In this document: positions 26,486-37,348 of the stretch, in pieces
Position numbering within the stretch: position 1 is the first letter of the stretch
Layout of the letters: each line of letters opens with the position of its first letter
From: Paraburkholderia sp.
GTDB lineage: Bacteria > Pseudomonadota > Gammaproteobacteria > Burkholderiales > Burkholderiaceae
Assembly: GCF_004298475.1 (NCBI RefSeq)
Contig: NZ_SCRP01000026.1
Location: 1 to 41,733, forward strand
Length of the DNA: 41,733 bases
Direction: 5' to 3'
The notes under the pieces: generated by a model
The model's input: the letters and a program-made list of their open reading frames with translations, nothing else
Databases searched by the model: none
Told to the model about the DNA's origin: nothing
Position numbers and translations under genes: made by a program

Positions 26486-28063
26486 TTACTCGTCGCGCCG
26501 ATCCGCGCGATCCGTGCGATCTGTGCGACCCACGGGCGCAAGCAGCGCGGCGGGCGCGAGCGGCACCGCGCGCGTTGCCTTGCCGTGCGCAGGCAGTTGC
26601 TCGGCGTCGGCCGGTCCGCTCGCCGGATCGATTGCGCCACCGCCGAGCGCGGCCACGAGCGTTGCGTGCGCAACAAGGCGTTCCGCCGCGATGCGCGCGA
26701 CGCTTTCTTGCGCGCGCAACAATTGCGTCTGCGCGATCAGCACGTTCAGATAGTCGGTGAGACCGCGGCGATAGCTTTCCGTCGCGAGATCGAAATTGCG
26801 CTGCGCCGCTTCGACCGAGCGATGCGCGTCGTCTTCCTGGGTCGCGAGCGAGCGCATGCGCACGACCTCGTCGGCGATTTCCTTGAGCGCGGTGACGATG
26901 GTCTGGTTGTACTGTTCGACGGCGATGTCGTAAGCAGCCGATTGCGCGCCGAGCTGCGCGCGCAGGCGTCCGCCGTCGAAGATCGGCAGCGAGAGCGCGG
27001 GGCCGCCCGCCCAACTGCCGCTCATCGACTTCAGGAACTGGAACAGCGGGCCTGCCGCCGCGTAGCCGCCCATCGAGACGAGCAGGTTCACGTTCGGATA
27101 GAACTGCGCCCTGGCGACGTCGATGCCGCGCGCCTGCGAGGCCACGGTCCAGCGCGCCGCGACGATGTCCGGGCGATGGCCGATCAGCTCGGCGGGCAGC
27201 GTCGAGGGCAGGCCCGCAGGCGTTGCGAGCGAAAGGGCCGGCCGCGTGATCGACTCGCCCGCGCCGGGTCCTTTGCCCGCGAGTGCGGCGAGCTGGTTCT
27301 TGCCGAGCGCGATGGCTTCTTCGACCGCATCCACCTGGCGTTCGTACTCGGGCAGCGGCGTTTGCGCCTGGCTCACTTCGAGCTGCGTGCCGATGCCGCC
27401 CGCCAGGCGTTTTTGCGCGAGCACGAGAATTTTCTGCTGTTCGCCGAGCGTTTGCTGCGCGATGTCGAGCAGCGCGTAGTTCAACGAAAGTTCGATGTAT
27501 GCGCGCGTGACGTTGACTTCGAGTTCGAGCTGGGCGGCGCGCGCATCGGCGGCGCTCGCGTGCGCGAGGTCGAGCGCGCGCTCCGCGCTGTTCCTGTCCT
27601 GGCCCCACAGGTCGAGGTGATACGAGAGGCCGAGCGTCGCCGTGTTGTTCCAGGTATTCGCGCCGGCGAGCGGGCCTGGGCCGTAGTAGACGTTGTCGGC
27701 CCATTGCTGACGCTGGACCGACATGTTGCCGTTGATCTGCGGCAGCAGGCCCGCGGCGGCGACGCCCGCCATCGAGCGCGCTTCGCGCACGCGCGCCTGC
27801 GCTGCGCCGAGTGACGGATTGCCCGCAATCGCTGCATCGATCCAGGCGTCGAGCTGCGGATCGCGATAGCTGCGCCACCAGTCGCTGGCGGGCCACTGCG
27901 CATCGGCATTGGCTGCCCGGATCGCCGATCCGGCATCGAGCTGCACCGCATCGACCCGCTTTGCTTGCGGTGCGATATCCCCGGTACTGGCGCAACCCGC
28001 GATTATTGAAGAGAACGTAAGAACCGTGAGTGCGACAAGTCCTTTCGATACCGGGGGCTGCAC
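26486..28063 (-). CDS. NodT/RND-type outer-membrane efflux lipoprotein
   Basis: This 525-residue TolC-like channel has a signal peptide ending in the lipobox IIAGC (Cys near 24), so it is probably lipidated, followed by two OEP repeats (about 60-270 and 280-470) with GNPSLGAAQARVREARS, LGLSYHLDLWG and RPDIVAARWTVASQARGIDVARAQFYPNVNL, typical of NodT. It provides the exit duct for the HlyD-FUSC pump behind it. The C-terminal 45 residues are low-complexity and partly repeat-coded (26500-26535). It is the first gene of the operon; the AT-rich region upstream is shared with the LysR gene. Confidence 0.92.
   Translation of the reverse strand: MQPPVSKGLVALTVLTFSSIIAGCASTGDIAPQAKRVDAVQLDAGSAIRAANADAQWPASDWWRSYRDPQLDAWIDAAIAGNPSLGAAQARVREARSMAGVAAAGLLPQINGNMSVQRQQWADNVYYGPGPLAGANTWNNTATLGLSYHLDLWGQDRNSAERALDLAHASAADARAAQLELEVNVTRAYIELSLNYALLDIAQQTLGEQQKILVLAQKRLAGGIGTQLEVSQAQTPLPEYERQVDAVEEAIALGKNQLAALAGKGPGAGESITRPALSLATPAGLPSTLPAELIGHRPDIVAARWTVASQARGIDVARAQFYPNVNLLVSMGGYAAAGPLFQFLKSMSGSWAGGPALSLPIFDGGRLRAQLGAQSAAYDIAVEQYNQTIVTALKEIADEVVRMRSLATQEDDAHRSVEAAQRNFDLATESYRRGLTDYLNVLIAQTQLLRAQESVARIAAERLVAHATLVAALGGGAIDPASGPADAEQLPAHGKATRAVPLAPAALLAPVGRTDRTDRADRRDE
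26500..26535. repeat. 9-bp imperfect repeat in NodT C-terminus
   Basis: GATCCGCGC, GATCCGTGC and GATCTGTGC are followed by the decayed GACCCACGG. In frame on the minus strand they encode the repeating Arg-Thr/Ala-Asp tail of the channel protein. Confidence 0.7.
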
Positions 28064-28101
28064 AATCTACTCCTCATCCTGGCTATAGAACAGTGCCCGT
28101 C

Positions 28102-28107
28102 ATTATA
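28102..28107 (-). promoter_or_regulatory. -10 box of the efflux operon
   Basis: TATAAT on the minus strand lies 38 bases before the NodT start in AT-rich DNA. A possible -35, TTATTC, is 17 bases upstream (28125-28130 on the plus strand) but matches poorly. Confidence 0.45.
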
Positions 28108-28139
28108 TTTTTTGATCTATTGCCGAATAAGCAGTAGGG

Positions 28140-28162
28140 ATGCAAGGTATTCTTACGCAATC
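28140..28162. promoter_or_regulatory. Candidate LysR-type binding dyad
   Basis: An imperfect dyad centred on AAG-GTATT-CTT (28144-28154), flanked by GATGC on the left and ACGCAATC on the right, lies midway between the divergent NodT and LysR genes, where LysR regulators usually bind. Confidence 0.3.
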
Positions 28163-28165
28163 TAG

Positions 28166-28171
28166 TACAAT
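28166..28171 (+). promoter_or_regulatory. Possible -10 box of the LysR gene
   Basis: TACAAT lies 48 bases before the ATG, partly next to the dyad at 28140-28162; a -35 box is not evident. Confidence 0.3.
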
Positions 28172-28219
28172 CGATTTTGCAATTTATGTAACAATCCTTC
28201 CGTTAGAAAAAGGGTGGAA

Positions 28220-29161
28220 ATGGATACGCTGCAGAACATGCGCGTTTTTGTCCGGGTGGTCGAGGCGGGGAGCTTCACCGGTGCCGCGCAGTACCTGAAT
28301 ACGACAACGGCCTATGCATCGCGCGCGGTGTCGGATCTGGAGGCGCATCTACGCACGCGTCTGCTGAACCGCACGACGCGCCGCATCGCGCTGACCGAGG
28401 CCGGAGAGCGCTATCTGCAGCGCTGCGAGCAGATCCTCGCGTGCGTCGACCAGGCGGAAGCGGAAGCGGGCGACGCGCACGCGCGGCCCTCGGGCAAACT
28501 GAAGATCCACGCGATGACGAGCTTCGGCCAGCACTATGTCGTGCCGGCGGTGGGCGAGTATCAGCAGCTTTATCCCGATGTGAGCGTCGAACTCACGCTC
28601 GCGCAGCGCATGCCGGATCTGCTCGACGAGGGCTACGACGTTGCGCTCGTGCTGGCGGCGGACGATCTGCCGGATTCGGGCTTCGTGTCCCAACGCATCG
28701 CGAGCGCGTTCAGCATTGCTTGCGCGTCGCCCGCGTATCTCGAGCGCCACGGCGTGCCGCAACGGCCCGTCGATCTCGCCCATCACATCTGCCTTCCAGT
28801 CGTGACGCCGGTGTTTCCCCTGTCGCAATGGCATTTCAGCGGCCCCGACGGCGAACAGATCATCAACCTCCCCACGCCCGTGTTCCAGGTCAATGTCGCC
28901 GAGGCGATGGCGGTGGCGGTGCGCGAAGGCATGGGCGTCGGCCTGCTGCCGATCTATTCGGCCATCAGCGGGCTGCGCAGCGGCGAACTCGTGTGGATCC
29001 TGCCCGAGTACAAATCGCAGGAGATGAACGTGTATGCGATGTACCCGTCGCGACAGTATCTCGACGCGAAGATCCGCACGTGGGTGGAACTGCTGCGCGA
29101 GAAACTGCCCGCGACGCTCGCGAACGATCAGGCCGAATTACGCAAGTTCGCGCGTACCTGA
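28220..29161 (+). CDS. LysR-family transcriptional regulator (AaeR-like position)
   Basis: A 313-residue LysR protein with an N-terminal winged helix (MDTLQNMRVFVRVVEAGSFTGAAQYLNTTTAYASRAVSDLEAHLRTRLLNRTTRR, given here as residues 1-55 in pattern only) and a two-lobed effector domain from about 90 (KIHAMTSFGQHYVVPAVGEY). It is transcribed away from the efflux operon, the arrangement in which a LysR regulator senses the pump substrate and activates the operon (inference, as with AaeR). ATG at 28220 has AGGGTGG just upstream; a GTG two codons earlier would destroy that spacing. Confidence 0.9.
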   Translation: MDTLQNMRVFVRVVEAGSFTGAAQYLNTTTAYASRAVSDLEAHLRTRLLNRTTRRIALTEAGERYLQRCEQILACVDQAEAEAGDAHARPSGKLKIHAMTSFGQHYVVPAVGEYQQLYPDVSVELTLAQRMPDLLDEGYDVALVLAADDLPDSGFVSQRIASAFSIACASPAYLERHGVPQRPVDLAHHICLPVVTPVFPLSQWHFSGPDGEQIINLPTPVFQVNVAEAMAVAVREGMGVGLLPIYSAISGLRSGELVWILPEYKSQEMNVYAMYPSRQYLDAKIRTWVELLREKLPATLANDQAELRKFART

Positions 29162-29342
29162 ATGCGTGGCTGAGCGCCGGCCTGGGCACGTTGATGCGGC
29201 CTGTCCGGGCCGCGCGTTGTGACAGGCTGTTACAGGTGCAGCCGATCGCAACACTTCCTTACTCCCGGGCACACGGTGCTTTGCTAAGGTGGCGGAAAGG
29301 TTTTTTCGCCACCCTTTCAATCGCCATCGCCCGAGGATTTCC

Positions 29343-29504
29343 ATGAATACGCATCTGCTAATCGGTATCGCCGTGATGATGGGCCTGATCGGCATCGGCG
29401 CATCGCGCGACTTGCTGCGCATGCGCCGCGCGCAGCTTGCGCCGGTGACGCTGCGCGCGCGGCGCGAAAGCGATCCGCAGGATCGGCCGCAAGGCTTGCG
29501 CTAA
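29343..29504 (+). CDS. Small single-helix membrane protein, unknown
   Basis: A 53-residue frame with one N-terminal hydrophobic segment (HLLIGIAVMMGLIGIGA) followed by a strongly basic tail. CGAGGA precedes the ATG. The leader contains an imperfect hairpin (GGTGGCG at 29288, CGCCACC at 29307) with a T-run in the loop. I do not recognise the family. A short size and plausible start support a real gene, but the GC-rich background makes a chance frame possible. Confidence 0.5.
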   Translation: MNTHLLIGIAVMMGLIGIGASRDLLRMRRAQLAPVTLRARRESDPQDRPQGLR

Positions 29505-29521
29505 TCGTTCCATCGAGCCTG

Positions 29522-29550
29522 CATGCGCCGCGCGTTGGTTGCGCGCGCAT
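29522..29550. terminator. Possible terminator after the small ORF
   Basis: ATGCGCCGCGC pairs with GCGCGCGCAT with one bulge; the T-poor tail TTAATT follows. It separates the plus-strand LysR/small ORF from the minus-strand phosphoesterase. Confidence 0.4.
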
Positions 29551-29644
29551 TTAATTCCCATATAACCCGTATTTAAGCGTCATCCAGCACTTGCGGGCGC
29601 GCGCCGCGCCTCGCGAGCGACGGCCACCACGTCAGCCCGGCTCG

Positions 29645-30451
29645 TCAGATTTCTACGATCTTGTCCCACACGAATGCGGGGTTTTCCGGCAGCCCGGTGC
29701 GGCGGCTGCGATAGCCGCGCGGATTGCACACGACGCGCGTGCCATGCGTCGTGTAATCGAAGCAGGTGTGCGTGTGCCCATGCACCCATAGCGCGACGGG
29801 CGTGCGCACGAGCGCGTCGAGGTCGCTGACAAAACCCGCAGACACGGGATCGTCCACGTAGCGCGGCGCGAGGCTCTGCCGATGCGGCGCGTGATGCGTG
29901 ACGACAATCGTCTTGCCCGCGAACGGCTTTGCCAGTTCCGCTTCGAGCCAGGCGCGCGCGTGCGCGTGCAGCGCGCGCGAATCTTGCGGCGTGAAATCGC
30001 GCGCCGCCGCGCCGGCGCTCGCCGGCCACGAAACCTGGATCAATCCGCGAAAGTCGAGCATCACGCGTTCGGCGGCAGCGATGGCGTTCGCGCGCGCGTC
30101 GTCGTCGGCGCCGAAGAGCGCGAAATCCGCCCACAGCGTCGTGCCGAGCACGCGCCAGCGGCCCGCCGGATCCGTGAGCACCGCATTGTTCAGGAAGTGC
30201 ACGTTGTCGAGCGTCGATGCCGCGTCGCGCATCGCCGTCTCCAGCGCGCCGAATTCGCCGTCGTAATACTCGTGGTTGCCCGGCACATAGACCACCGGCA
30301 CCTGCGGATCGAATGTTTCCGCCGCCCAGCGCAATCCGAGCGCGTGGTTGTGAATGTCGCCCGCGAGCACGATGAGATCGGCCTGCGCGTGCGGGATTGT
30401 GTCGGGCTCGTCGTGTTCCAGATGCAGGTCGGACAGCACGCGGATCTTCAC
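29645..30451 (-). CDS. Calcineurin-like metallophosphoesterase
   Basis: A 268-residue phosphoesterase with all metal-binding motifs in order: DLH (Asp8, His10), GDIH (Asp32), GNHEY (Asn59, His60), THHAPH and HGHTH. The family hydrolyses phosphomonoesters or diesters with two metal ions; the substrate cannot be told. The start is GTG at 30451, with GAGGAGACGAAATC directly upstream. It is 24 bases downstream of the FAD-dehydrogenase gene on the same strand, so co-transcription is likely. Confidence 0.88.
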   Translation of the reverse strand: MKIRVLSDLHLEHDEPDTIPHAQADLIVLAGDIHNHALGLRWAAETFDPQVPVVYVPGNHEYYDGEFGALETAMRDAASTLDNVHFLNNAVLTDPAGRWRVLGTTLWADFALFGADDDARANAIAAAERVMLDFRGLIQVSWPASAGAAARDFTPQDSRALHAHARAWLEAELAKPFAGKTIVVTHHAPHRQSLAPRYVDDPVSAGFVSDLDALVRTPVALWVHGHTHTCFDYTTHGTRVVCNPRGYRSRRTGLPENPAFVWDKIVEI

Positions 30452-30475
30452 GATTTCGTCTCCTCTTGCGCGCGC

Positions 30476-31912
30476 CTAGCGCACCACCTTGCCCGGATTC
30501 ATGAGGTTCAGCGGATCGAGCGCCGTTTTCAGCGCACGCATGAGCTTCAGTTCGACTGGGCTCTTGTAATGCGCGGCCTCGTCGAGCTTCAGTTGCCCGA
30601 GGCCGTGTTCGGCGCTGATCGTGCCGCGATGGCGCGCCACGTTGTCGTAGACGATGCGGTTCAAGGTTTTTTCGTTGTCGGCGAGGAAGCGCTTCGGATC
30701 GCCGCCTTCGGGCGCCTGCACGTTGTAGTGCAGGTTGCCGTCGCCGAGATGGCCGAATGTCACCATGCGCGCGCCCGGCACGGCCCGCGCGATGTCGGCG
30801 TCGGTTTCCTCGATGAACTGGCCGATGCGCGAGATCGGCACGCCGATGTCGTGCTTCACGTTCAAGCCTTCCTGCGCCTGGGCGAGCGGAATGTGCTCGC
30901 GCAGATTCCAGAACGCCTGCGACTGCGCGAGGCTTTCGGCGACCACCGCGTCTTCCACGACACCCTGTTCCAGCGCGGCCTCCATGAGCCGTTCGAAGAG
31001 CGTGCGCGCATGGGCTTCGCTCTCGTTATCGGAGAGTTCGAGCAGCACCACCTGCGCGTGGCGCTGCTCGAACGGATAGCGCAGTTGCGGGAAATGGCGT
31101 CCGACGAGCTGCATGCAGAAGTCCGACATCAGTTCGAAGCCGGTCAGAAGCGGCCCCGCGTAGCGTTGCGCGAGCGCGAGGAAATCGAGCGCGGCGTGGG
31201 CGGAGCCGAGCGCCGCAAGCGCCGTGACGCGCGCAGCGGGCAGCGGATGCAGCTTCATCACGGCGGCCGTGATCACGCCGAGCGTGCCTTCGGCGCCGAT
31301 ATACAGATCGCGCAGATCGTAGCCCGTGTTGTCTTTGCGCAGGCCGCGCAGGCCGTCCCAGATTTCGCCGTCAGGCGTGACGACTTCGAGCCCGAGGCAC
31401 AGCTCGCGCGTGTTGCCGTAGCGCAGCACGCCGGTGCCGCCCGCGTTCGTCGACAGGTTGCCGCCGATCGTGCAACTGCCCTCGGAGGCGAGCGAGAGCG
31501 GGAACAGACGCCCGGCTTCGTCCGCGTGCGCCTGGACTTCGGCGAGGATCACGCCGGCTTCGACCGTGATCGTGTTGTTGTGTGGATCGATGTCGCGCAC
31601 GCGGTTCAGACGCCGCAGGCTCAGCACGGCTTGCTGGCCGGACGCATCGGGCGTCGCGCCGCCCGCGAGGCCCGTATTGCCGCCTTGCGGCACGAGCGCG
31701 ATGCGGTGCGCGTGCGCGAGCCTGACGAGGGCGGCGACTTCGCTGGTATCGGCCGGGCACAGCACGGCGCGCGCGGCGCCCCGATAGCGGCGGCGCCAGT
31801 CGGCGAGGTAGGGTGCGGCGTCGTGGGTGTTGGTCAGGACGTGCTGGGCGCCGATGGCGGCGGCGCACGCGTCGAGGAAGGCGGAGGAAGTATCGAGGTT
31901 GGCCTGGCTCAT
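30476..31912 (-). CDS. FAD-linked D-2-hydroxyacid dehydrogenase (GlcD/D-lactate type)
   Basis: A 478-residue flavoprotein of the FAD-binding type 4 family. The FAD domain has PQGGNTGLAGGATP and TIGGNLSTNAGGTGVLRYGNTREL; the C-terminal substrate and cap domain has TFGHLGDGNLHYNV and ISAEHGLGQLK with conserved His residues. Family members oxidise D-lactate, glycolate, D-2-hydroxyglutarate or 4-phosphoerythronate; the GlcD/Dld2 subtype is the best fit but the substrate is open. ATG at 31912 gives the normal start; a longer frame to 32074 has no family similarity. The 158 bases upstream show no clear promoter. Confidence 0.9.
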   Translation of the reverse strand: MSQANLDTSSAFLDACAAAIGAQHVLTNTHDAAPYLADWRRRYRGAARAVLCPADTSEVAALVRLAHAHRIALVPQGGNTGLAGGATPDASGQQAVLSLRRLNRVRDIDPHNNTITVEAGVILAEVQAHADEAGRLFPLSLASEGSCTIGGNLSTNAGGTGVLRYGNTRELCLGLEVVTPDGEIWDGLRGLRKDNTGYDLRDLYIGAEGTLGVITAAVMKLHPLPAARVTALAALGSAHAALDFLALAQRYAGPLLTGFELMSDFCMQLVGRHFPQLRYPFEQRHAQVVLLELSDNESEAHARTLFERLMEAALEQGVVEDAVVAESLAQSQAFWNLREHIPLAQAQEGLNVKHDIGVPISRIGQFIEETDADIARAVPGARMVTFGHLGDGNLHYNVQAPEGGDPKRFLADNEKTLNRIVYDNVARHRGTISAEHGLGQLKLDEAAHYKSPVELKLMRALKTALDPLNLMNPGKVVR

Positions 31913-32070
31913 GATGTTCGGGCTGTCCGCGCGCGCATGTTCGATCGCGGCGCTGGTTGATTCTGCAGAGGCTTCAGTGTGACACGCCAGCCGCGCGCCG
32001 TCGCGGTGGGGCGCATGAACACCCGTATCGCCCTGGCGGCTACCGCTGCAACCGGCCCGATTGCGTGAAC

Positions 32071-34603
<2,533 letters not shown>

Positions 34604-34627
34604 AGGTACGGCCAGGGTGCGGTGAGG

Positions 34628-34670
34628 GCGCACCAGGGGCGGCGGGATGTGCCCGGAGCCCTTGGTGCGC
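34628..34670. terminator. Hairpin between convergent yihY-type and DUF962 genes
   Basis: GCGCACCAGGGGC (34628-34640) and GCCCTTGGTGCGC (34658-34670) pair over 13 positions with one G-T mismatch and a 17-base loop. No T-run; a likely shared ending. Confidence 0.45.
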
Positions 34671-34678
34671 GTGACGTG

Positions 34679-34999
34679 CTACAGCGAGATCTTCCCGCGG
34701 CAGATATCCGAGAACATGACCCAGTCGCCCATCAGGCTGTAGATGGGGTGACGGAAGGTGGCCGGGTGGTTTTTCTCGAATGCGTAGTGGCCCACCCATG
34801 CGAACCCATAACCGCAGACAACGGCCAGCGGCAGCCAGAGCCAGTTGCCGGTGGCAATCGCCATGGCGACGCAGCCGATCACGCCCAGCGAGCCGATGAA
34901 ATGCAGGCGGAGCGACATGATGTGCTGGTGCTCGCTCAGGTAGTACGGATAGAACTCCGCGAAATTCGCGAAGTGCTCGGTGTGAGTGGCGTGTTGCAT
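34679..34999 (-). CDS. DUF962/Mpo1-like membrane protein
   Basis: A 106-residue protein of the DUF962 (YGL010w/Mpo1) family, with helices in SLRLHFIGSLGVIGCVAMAIA and LWLPLAVVCGYGFAWVGH and the His-rich signature GHYAFEKNHPATFRHP. Yeast Mpo1 is an iron-dependent dioxygenase acting in alpha-oxidation of 2-hydroxy fatty acids; the same chemistry here is inferred from conserved His residues. ATG at 34999 follows AGGAGGAAGCG; the longer frame adds an Arg-rich stretch without family support. Single gene. Confidence 0.85.
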   Translation of the reverse strand: MQHATHTEHFANFAEFYPYYLSEHQHIMSLRLHFIGSLGVIGCVAMAIATGNWLWLPLAVVCGYGFAWVGHYAFEKNHPATFRHPIYSLMGDWVMFSDICRGKISL

Positions 35000-35180
35000 C
35001 GCTTCCTCCTTTGCGCGGCGGCGTGCTTCGCGTGCGCCTGGTACGTCCTTCGCACACCGCACAGGGGACCGTGGATACGCCCATTCTCCGGCGATCGGCG
35101 AGGCGGCGCAACCTGGCCGGACGGCCAGTGCCCGCCGGCTTTCCAGGCGTCTTTGCCGGCGTTCTTACCGCTGTTTCGAC

Positions 35181-35999
35181 TTATCGCTGCGCGGCGAACG
35201 CGTAGAGCGCGTCGAGCGTCGCGTCGGGCTGCTCCGTCATCAGCGCATGGCCCGCGTCGAGCGTCACCGTATCGACCGGCACGCCCGCCTGCGCGAGCGC
35301 GTCGGCAATCGCGCGCGCCGCGCGCGGCGGCGTCATCGCATCGCGCCGTCCCACGACAAGCCGCACCGGGCAGCGCACCTTCGCCGCGCTCGCGAGGCCG
35401 TCCACGTAATCGTTGCAGGCCGCGAAATCGGTATGGAAAAGCCACGGCTCGCTGCGCGCCGAGACGCGCTCCATGAGCCGCTGATTCACGCCGCGCAGCC
35501 AGAAACCCGGGCCCGGATTCGACGGTTTGGCTGCGAGCGTCGAATGCGACCACTGGTTCACGAGCGCGATGGCTTCGGGCTCGCGTTCGCGGGCGGCGTC
35601 GAGCAGCATCGGCGAAACCGTCATCGGGAAGGCGCTTGCGAGCAAGGCCACGCGGCGCGCGCGCGCCGGATGGCGTGCCGCGAATTCGAGCGCGATAAGC
35701 GAGCCCATGCTGTGTCCGGCGACGAACGCCTCCTTGACGCCGAGCGCATCAAGCAGTGCGGCGAGCCAGTCGGCGAGCGCGCCGATGCTCGTGAGCGCGG
35801 GGCCCGCGCTGCGCACGTGGCCGGGCAGATCGACGGCCAGCACGCTGAAACCGTGATGCGCGAAGTAGCGCGATTGCAGACCCCAGACGCTGTGATCGTG
35901 CTCCGCGCCGTGAACGAACACGGCGGCGGGCAGCGCCGGATCGAACGGGCGGCCGCCCGTGTAGGCATAGGCCGGTTTGCCTTGCACGTCGACGATCAT
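35181..35999 (-). CDS. Alpha/beta hydrolase coupled to metY
   Basis: A 272-residue alpha/beta hydrolase: oxyanion loop FVHGAEHDHSVW (28-40), nucleophile Ser97 in GHSMGS, candidate acid Asp in GRRDAMTP near 224 and His251 in DAGHALM. The substrate is not evident. The ATG overlaps the metY stop (ATGA), so it is translated with a homocysteine/methionine synthesis enzyme. It is too short and different for a MetX homoserine acyltransferase. It may be an esterase that removes an acyl side product; that is speculation. Downstream 181 bases to the DUF962 gene show nothing. Confidence 0.85.
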   Translation of the reverse strand: MIVDVQGKPAYAYTGGRPFDPALPAAVFVHGAEHDHSVWGLQSRYFAHHGFSVLAVDLPGHVRSAGPALTSIGALADWLAALLDALGVKEAFVAGHSMGSLIALEFAARHPARARRVALLASAFPMTVSPMLLDAAREREPEAIALVNQWSHSTLAAKPSNPGPGFWLRGVNQRLMERVSARSEPWLFHTDFAACNDYVDGLASAAKVRCPVRLVVGRRDAMTPPRAARAIADALAQAGVPVDTVTLDAGHALMTEQPDATLDALYAFAAQR

Positions 36000-37348
36000 G
36001 ACGCCTCCTTGCCGGCCCGCTTCGCGCTCGCGCCGGGCGCGGTCTTCTGTGATGCGTTCTGCGACACCTTCTGCGACGCCTTGAGCGCGCGCTTGAGGTC
36101 GTCGATGAGGTCGTCCGGGTCCTCGAGGCCGATCGACAGGCGGATCGTGCCTTCCGTGATGCCTGCGGCGGCGAGGGCGGCTGCGTCCATGCGGAAGTGC
36201 GTCGTCGAGGCGGGATGGATCACGAGCGAGCGCACGTCGCCGACGTTCGCGAGATGCGAGAAGAGCGTAAGCGCCTCGATGAAGTGCTTGCCCGCGTCGC
36301 GGCCGCCGCGCAGGTTGAAGCTGAACACGGCACCCGCGCCGCGCGGCAGCAGCCGTTGCGCGAGCGCGTGATCGGGATGGCCCGGCAGCTCGGGATAGGC
36401 GACCGATTCGACGGCCTCGTTCGCGGCGAGAAACTCGACGACGCGCCGCGTGTTGGCGACGTGCCGCTCCATGCGCAGCGGCAGCGTCTCGATGCCCTGA
36501 AGCAGTTGCCAGGCCGCCTGCGGATGCAGGCATGCGCCGAAATCACGCAGGCCCTCGCGGCGCGCGCGCAACAGGAAGGGCGCGACGGTGCTTTCCTCGG
36601 TGAAGACCATGCCGTGAAAGCCTGCGTACGGTTCGGTGAACTCGGGAAAGAGGCCGGACGCGTCGAAATCGAACGTGCCGCCGTCCACGAGCACGCCGCC
36701 GATCGTCGTGCCGTGGCCGCCGAGGAATTTCGTCGCCGAGTGGTAGACGAAATCCGTGCCGTGATCGAACGGGCGCAGCAGATACGGCGTCGTGAACGTG
36801 GAATCGACGAGCAGCGGCACGCGGTGATCGTGGGCAATCTGCGCGACCGCCGCGATGTCGAGCACTTCGAGGCCCGGATTGCCGAGCGTTTCGCCAAACA
36901 GCAGGCGCGTGTTCGGCCGCAGCGCGGCGCGCCAGGCGTCGAGATCGCCTGGTTTGACGAATGTCGTCTCGATACCGAAGCGCCGAAGCGTATATTCCAG
37001 CAGGTTGTGCGAGCCGCCGTAGAGCGCCGCCGATGCGACGATGTGCGCACCCGCACCCATCAGCGTCGCGATTGCCAGGTGCAGCGCGGCCTGGCCGCTC
37101 GCGGTGCCGATCGCGCCCGCGCCGCCCTCGAGCGCGGCGACGCGCTCCTCGAATACGGCGACGGTCGGGTTCGAGATACGCGAGTAGACGTGCCCGGCGC
37201 GCTCCATGTTGAAGAGCGCGGCGGCGTGATCGGCATCGCGGAAGCTGAAGGACGTGGTTTGGTAGATCGGCGTCGCGCGGGCGCCGGTGGCGGGATCGGG
37301 GGCCGCGCCGGCATGCAGCGCGAGCGTATCGAAACGGGTGTCGGGCAT
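35996..37348 (-). CDS. metY: O-acetylhomoserine sulfhydrylase, MetY type
   Basis: This 450-residue PLP enzyme of the Cys/Met metabolism family makes homocysteine from an acylated homoserine and sulfide. The PLP Lys207 is in YHSATKFLGGHGTTIGG, a MetY-type signature; others are TPIYQTTSFSF, YSRISNPTVAVFEERVAALEGG and SLVIHPASTTH. Succinyl- versus acetylhomoserine preference cannot be fixed by eye. Start at ATG 37348 gives MPDTRFDTLALHAG, a family N-terminus; the longer frame is upstream noise. The C-terminal 25 residues are a Ser-Gln-Lys repeat with Lys-rich tail. It overlaps the hydrolase gene. Confidence 0.9.
   Translation of the reverse strand: MPDTRFDTLALHAGAAPDPATGARATPIYQTTSFSFRDADHAAALFNMERAGHVYSRISNPTVAVFEERVAALEGGAGAIGTASGQAALHLAIATLMGAGAHIVASAALYGGSHNLLEYTLRRFGIETTFVKPGDLDAWRAALRPNTRLLFGETLGNPGLEVLDIAAVAQIAHDHRVPLLVDSTFTTPYLLRPFDHGTDFVYHSATKFLGGHGTTIGGVLVDGGTFDFDASGLFPEFTEPYAGFHGMVFTEESTVAPFLLRARREGLRDFGACLHPQAAWQLLQGIETLPLRMERHVANTRRVVEFLAANEAVESVAYPELPGHPDHALAQRLLPRGAGAVFSFNLRGGRDAGKHFIEALTLFSHLANVGDVRSLVIHPASTTHFRMDAAALAAAGITEGTIRLSIGLEDPDDLIDDLKRALKASQKVSQNASQKTAPGASAKRAGKEAS
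36045..36080. repeat. 12-bp x3 tandem repeat in MetY C-terminus
   Basis: TTCTGTGATGCG, TTCTGCGACACC and TTCTGCGACGCC encode, on the minus strand, the repeated A/V-S-Q-K/N tail of MetY. In frame and just before the stop codon. Confidence 0.8.

Noticed and set aside
29288..29313. Rho-independent terminator before the small ORF
   Set aside because: The T-run lies inside the loop and not after the stem, so it does not fit an intrinsic terminator.
29882..31960. A 692-codon plus-strand frame across the phosphoesterase and FAD dehydrogenase genes
   Set aside because: Spans two real minus-strand genes and their junction; no motif, so a chance frame.
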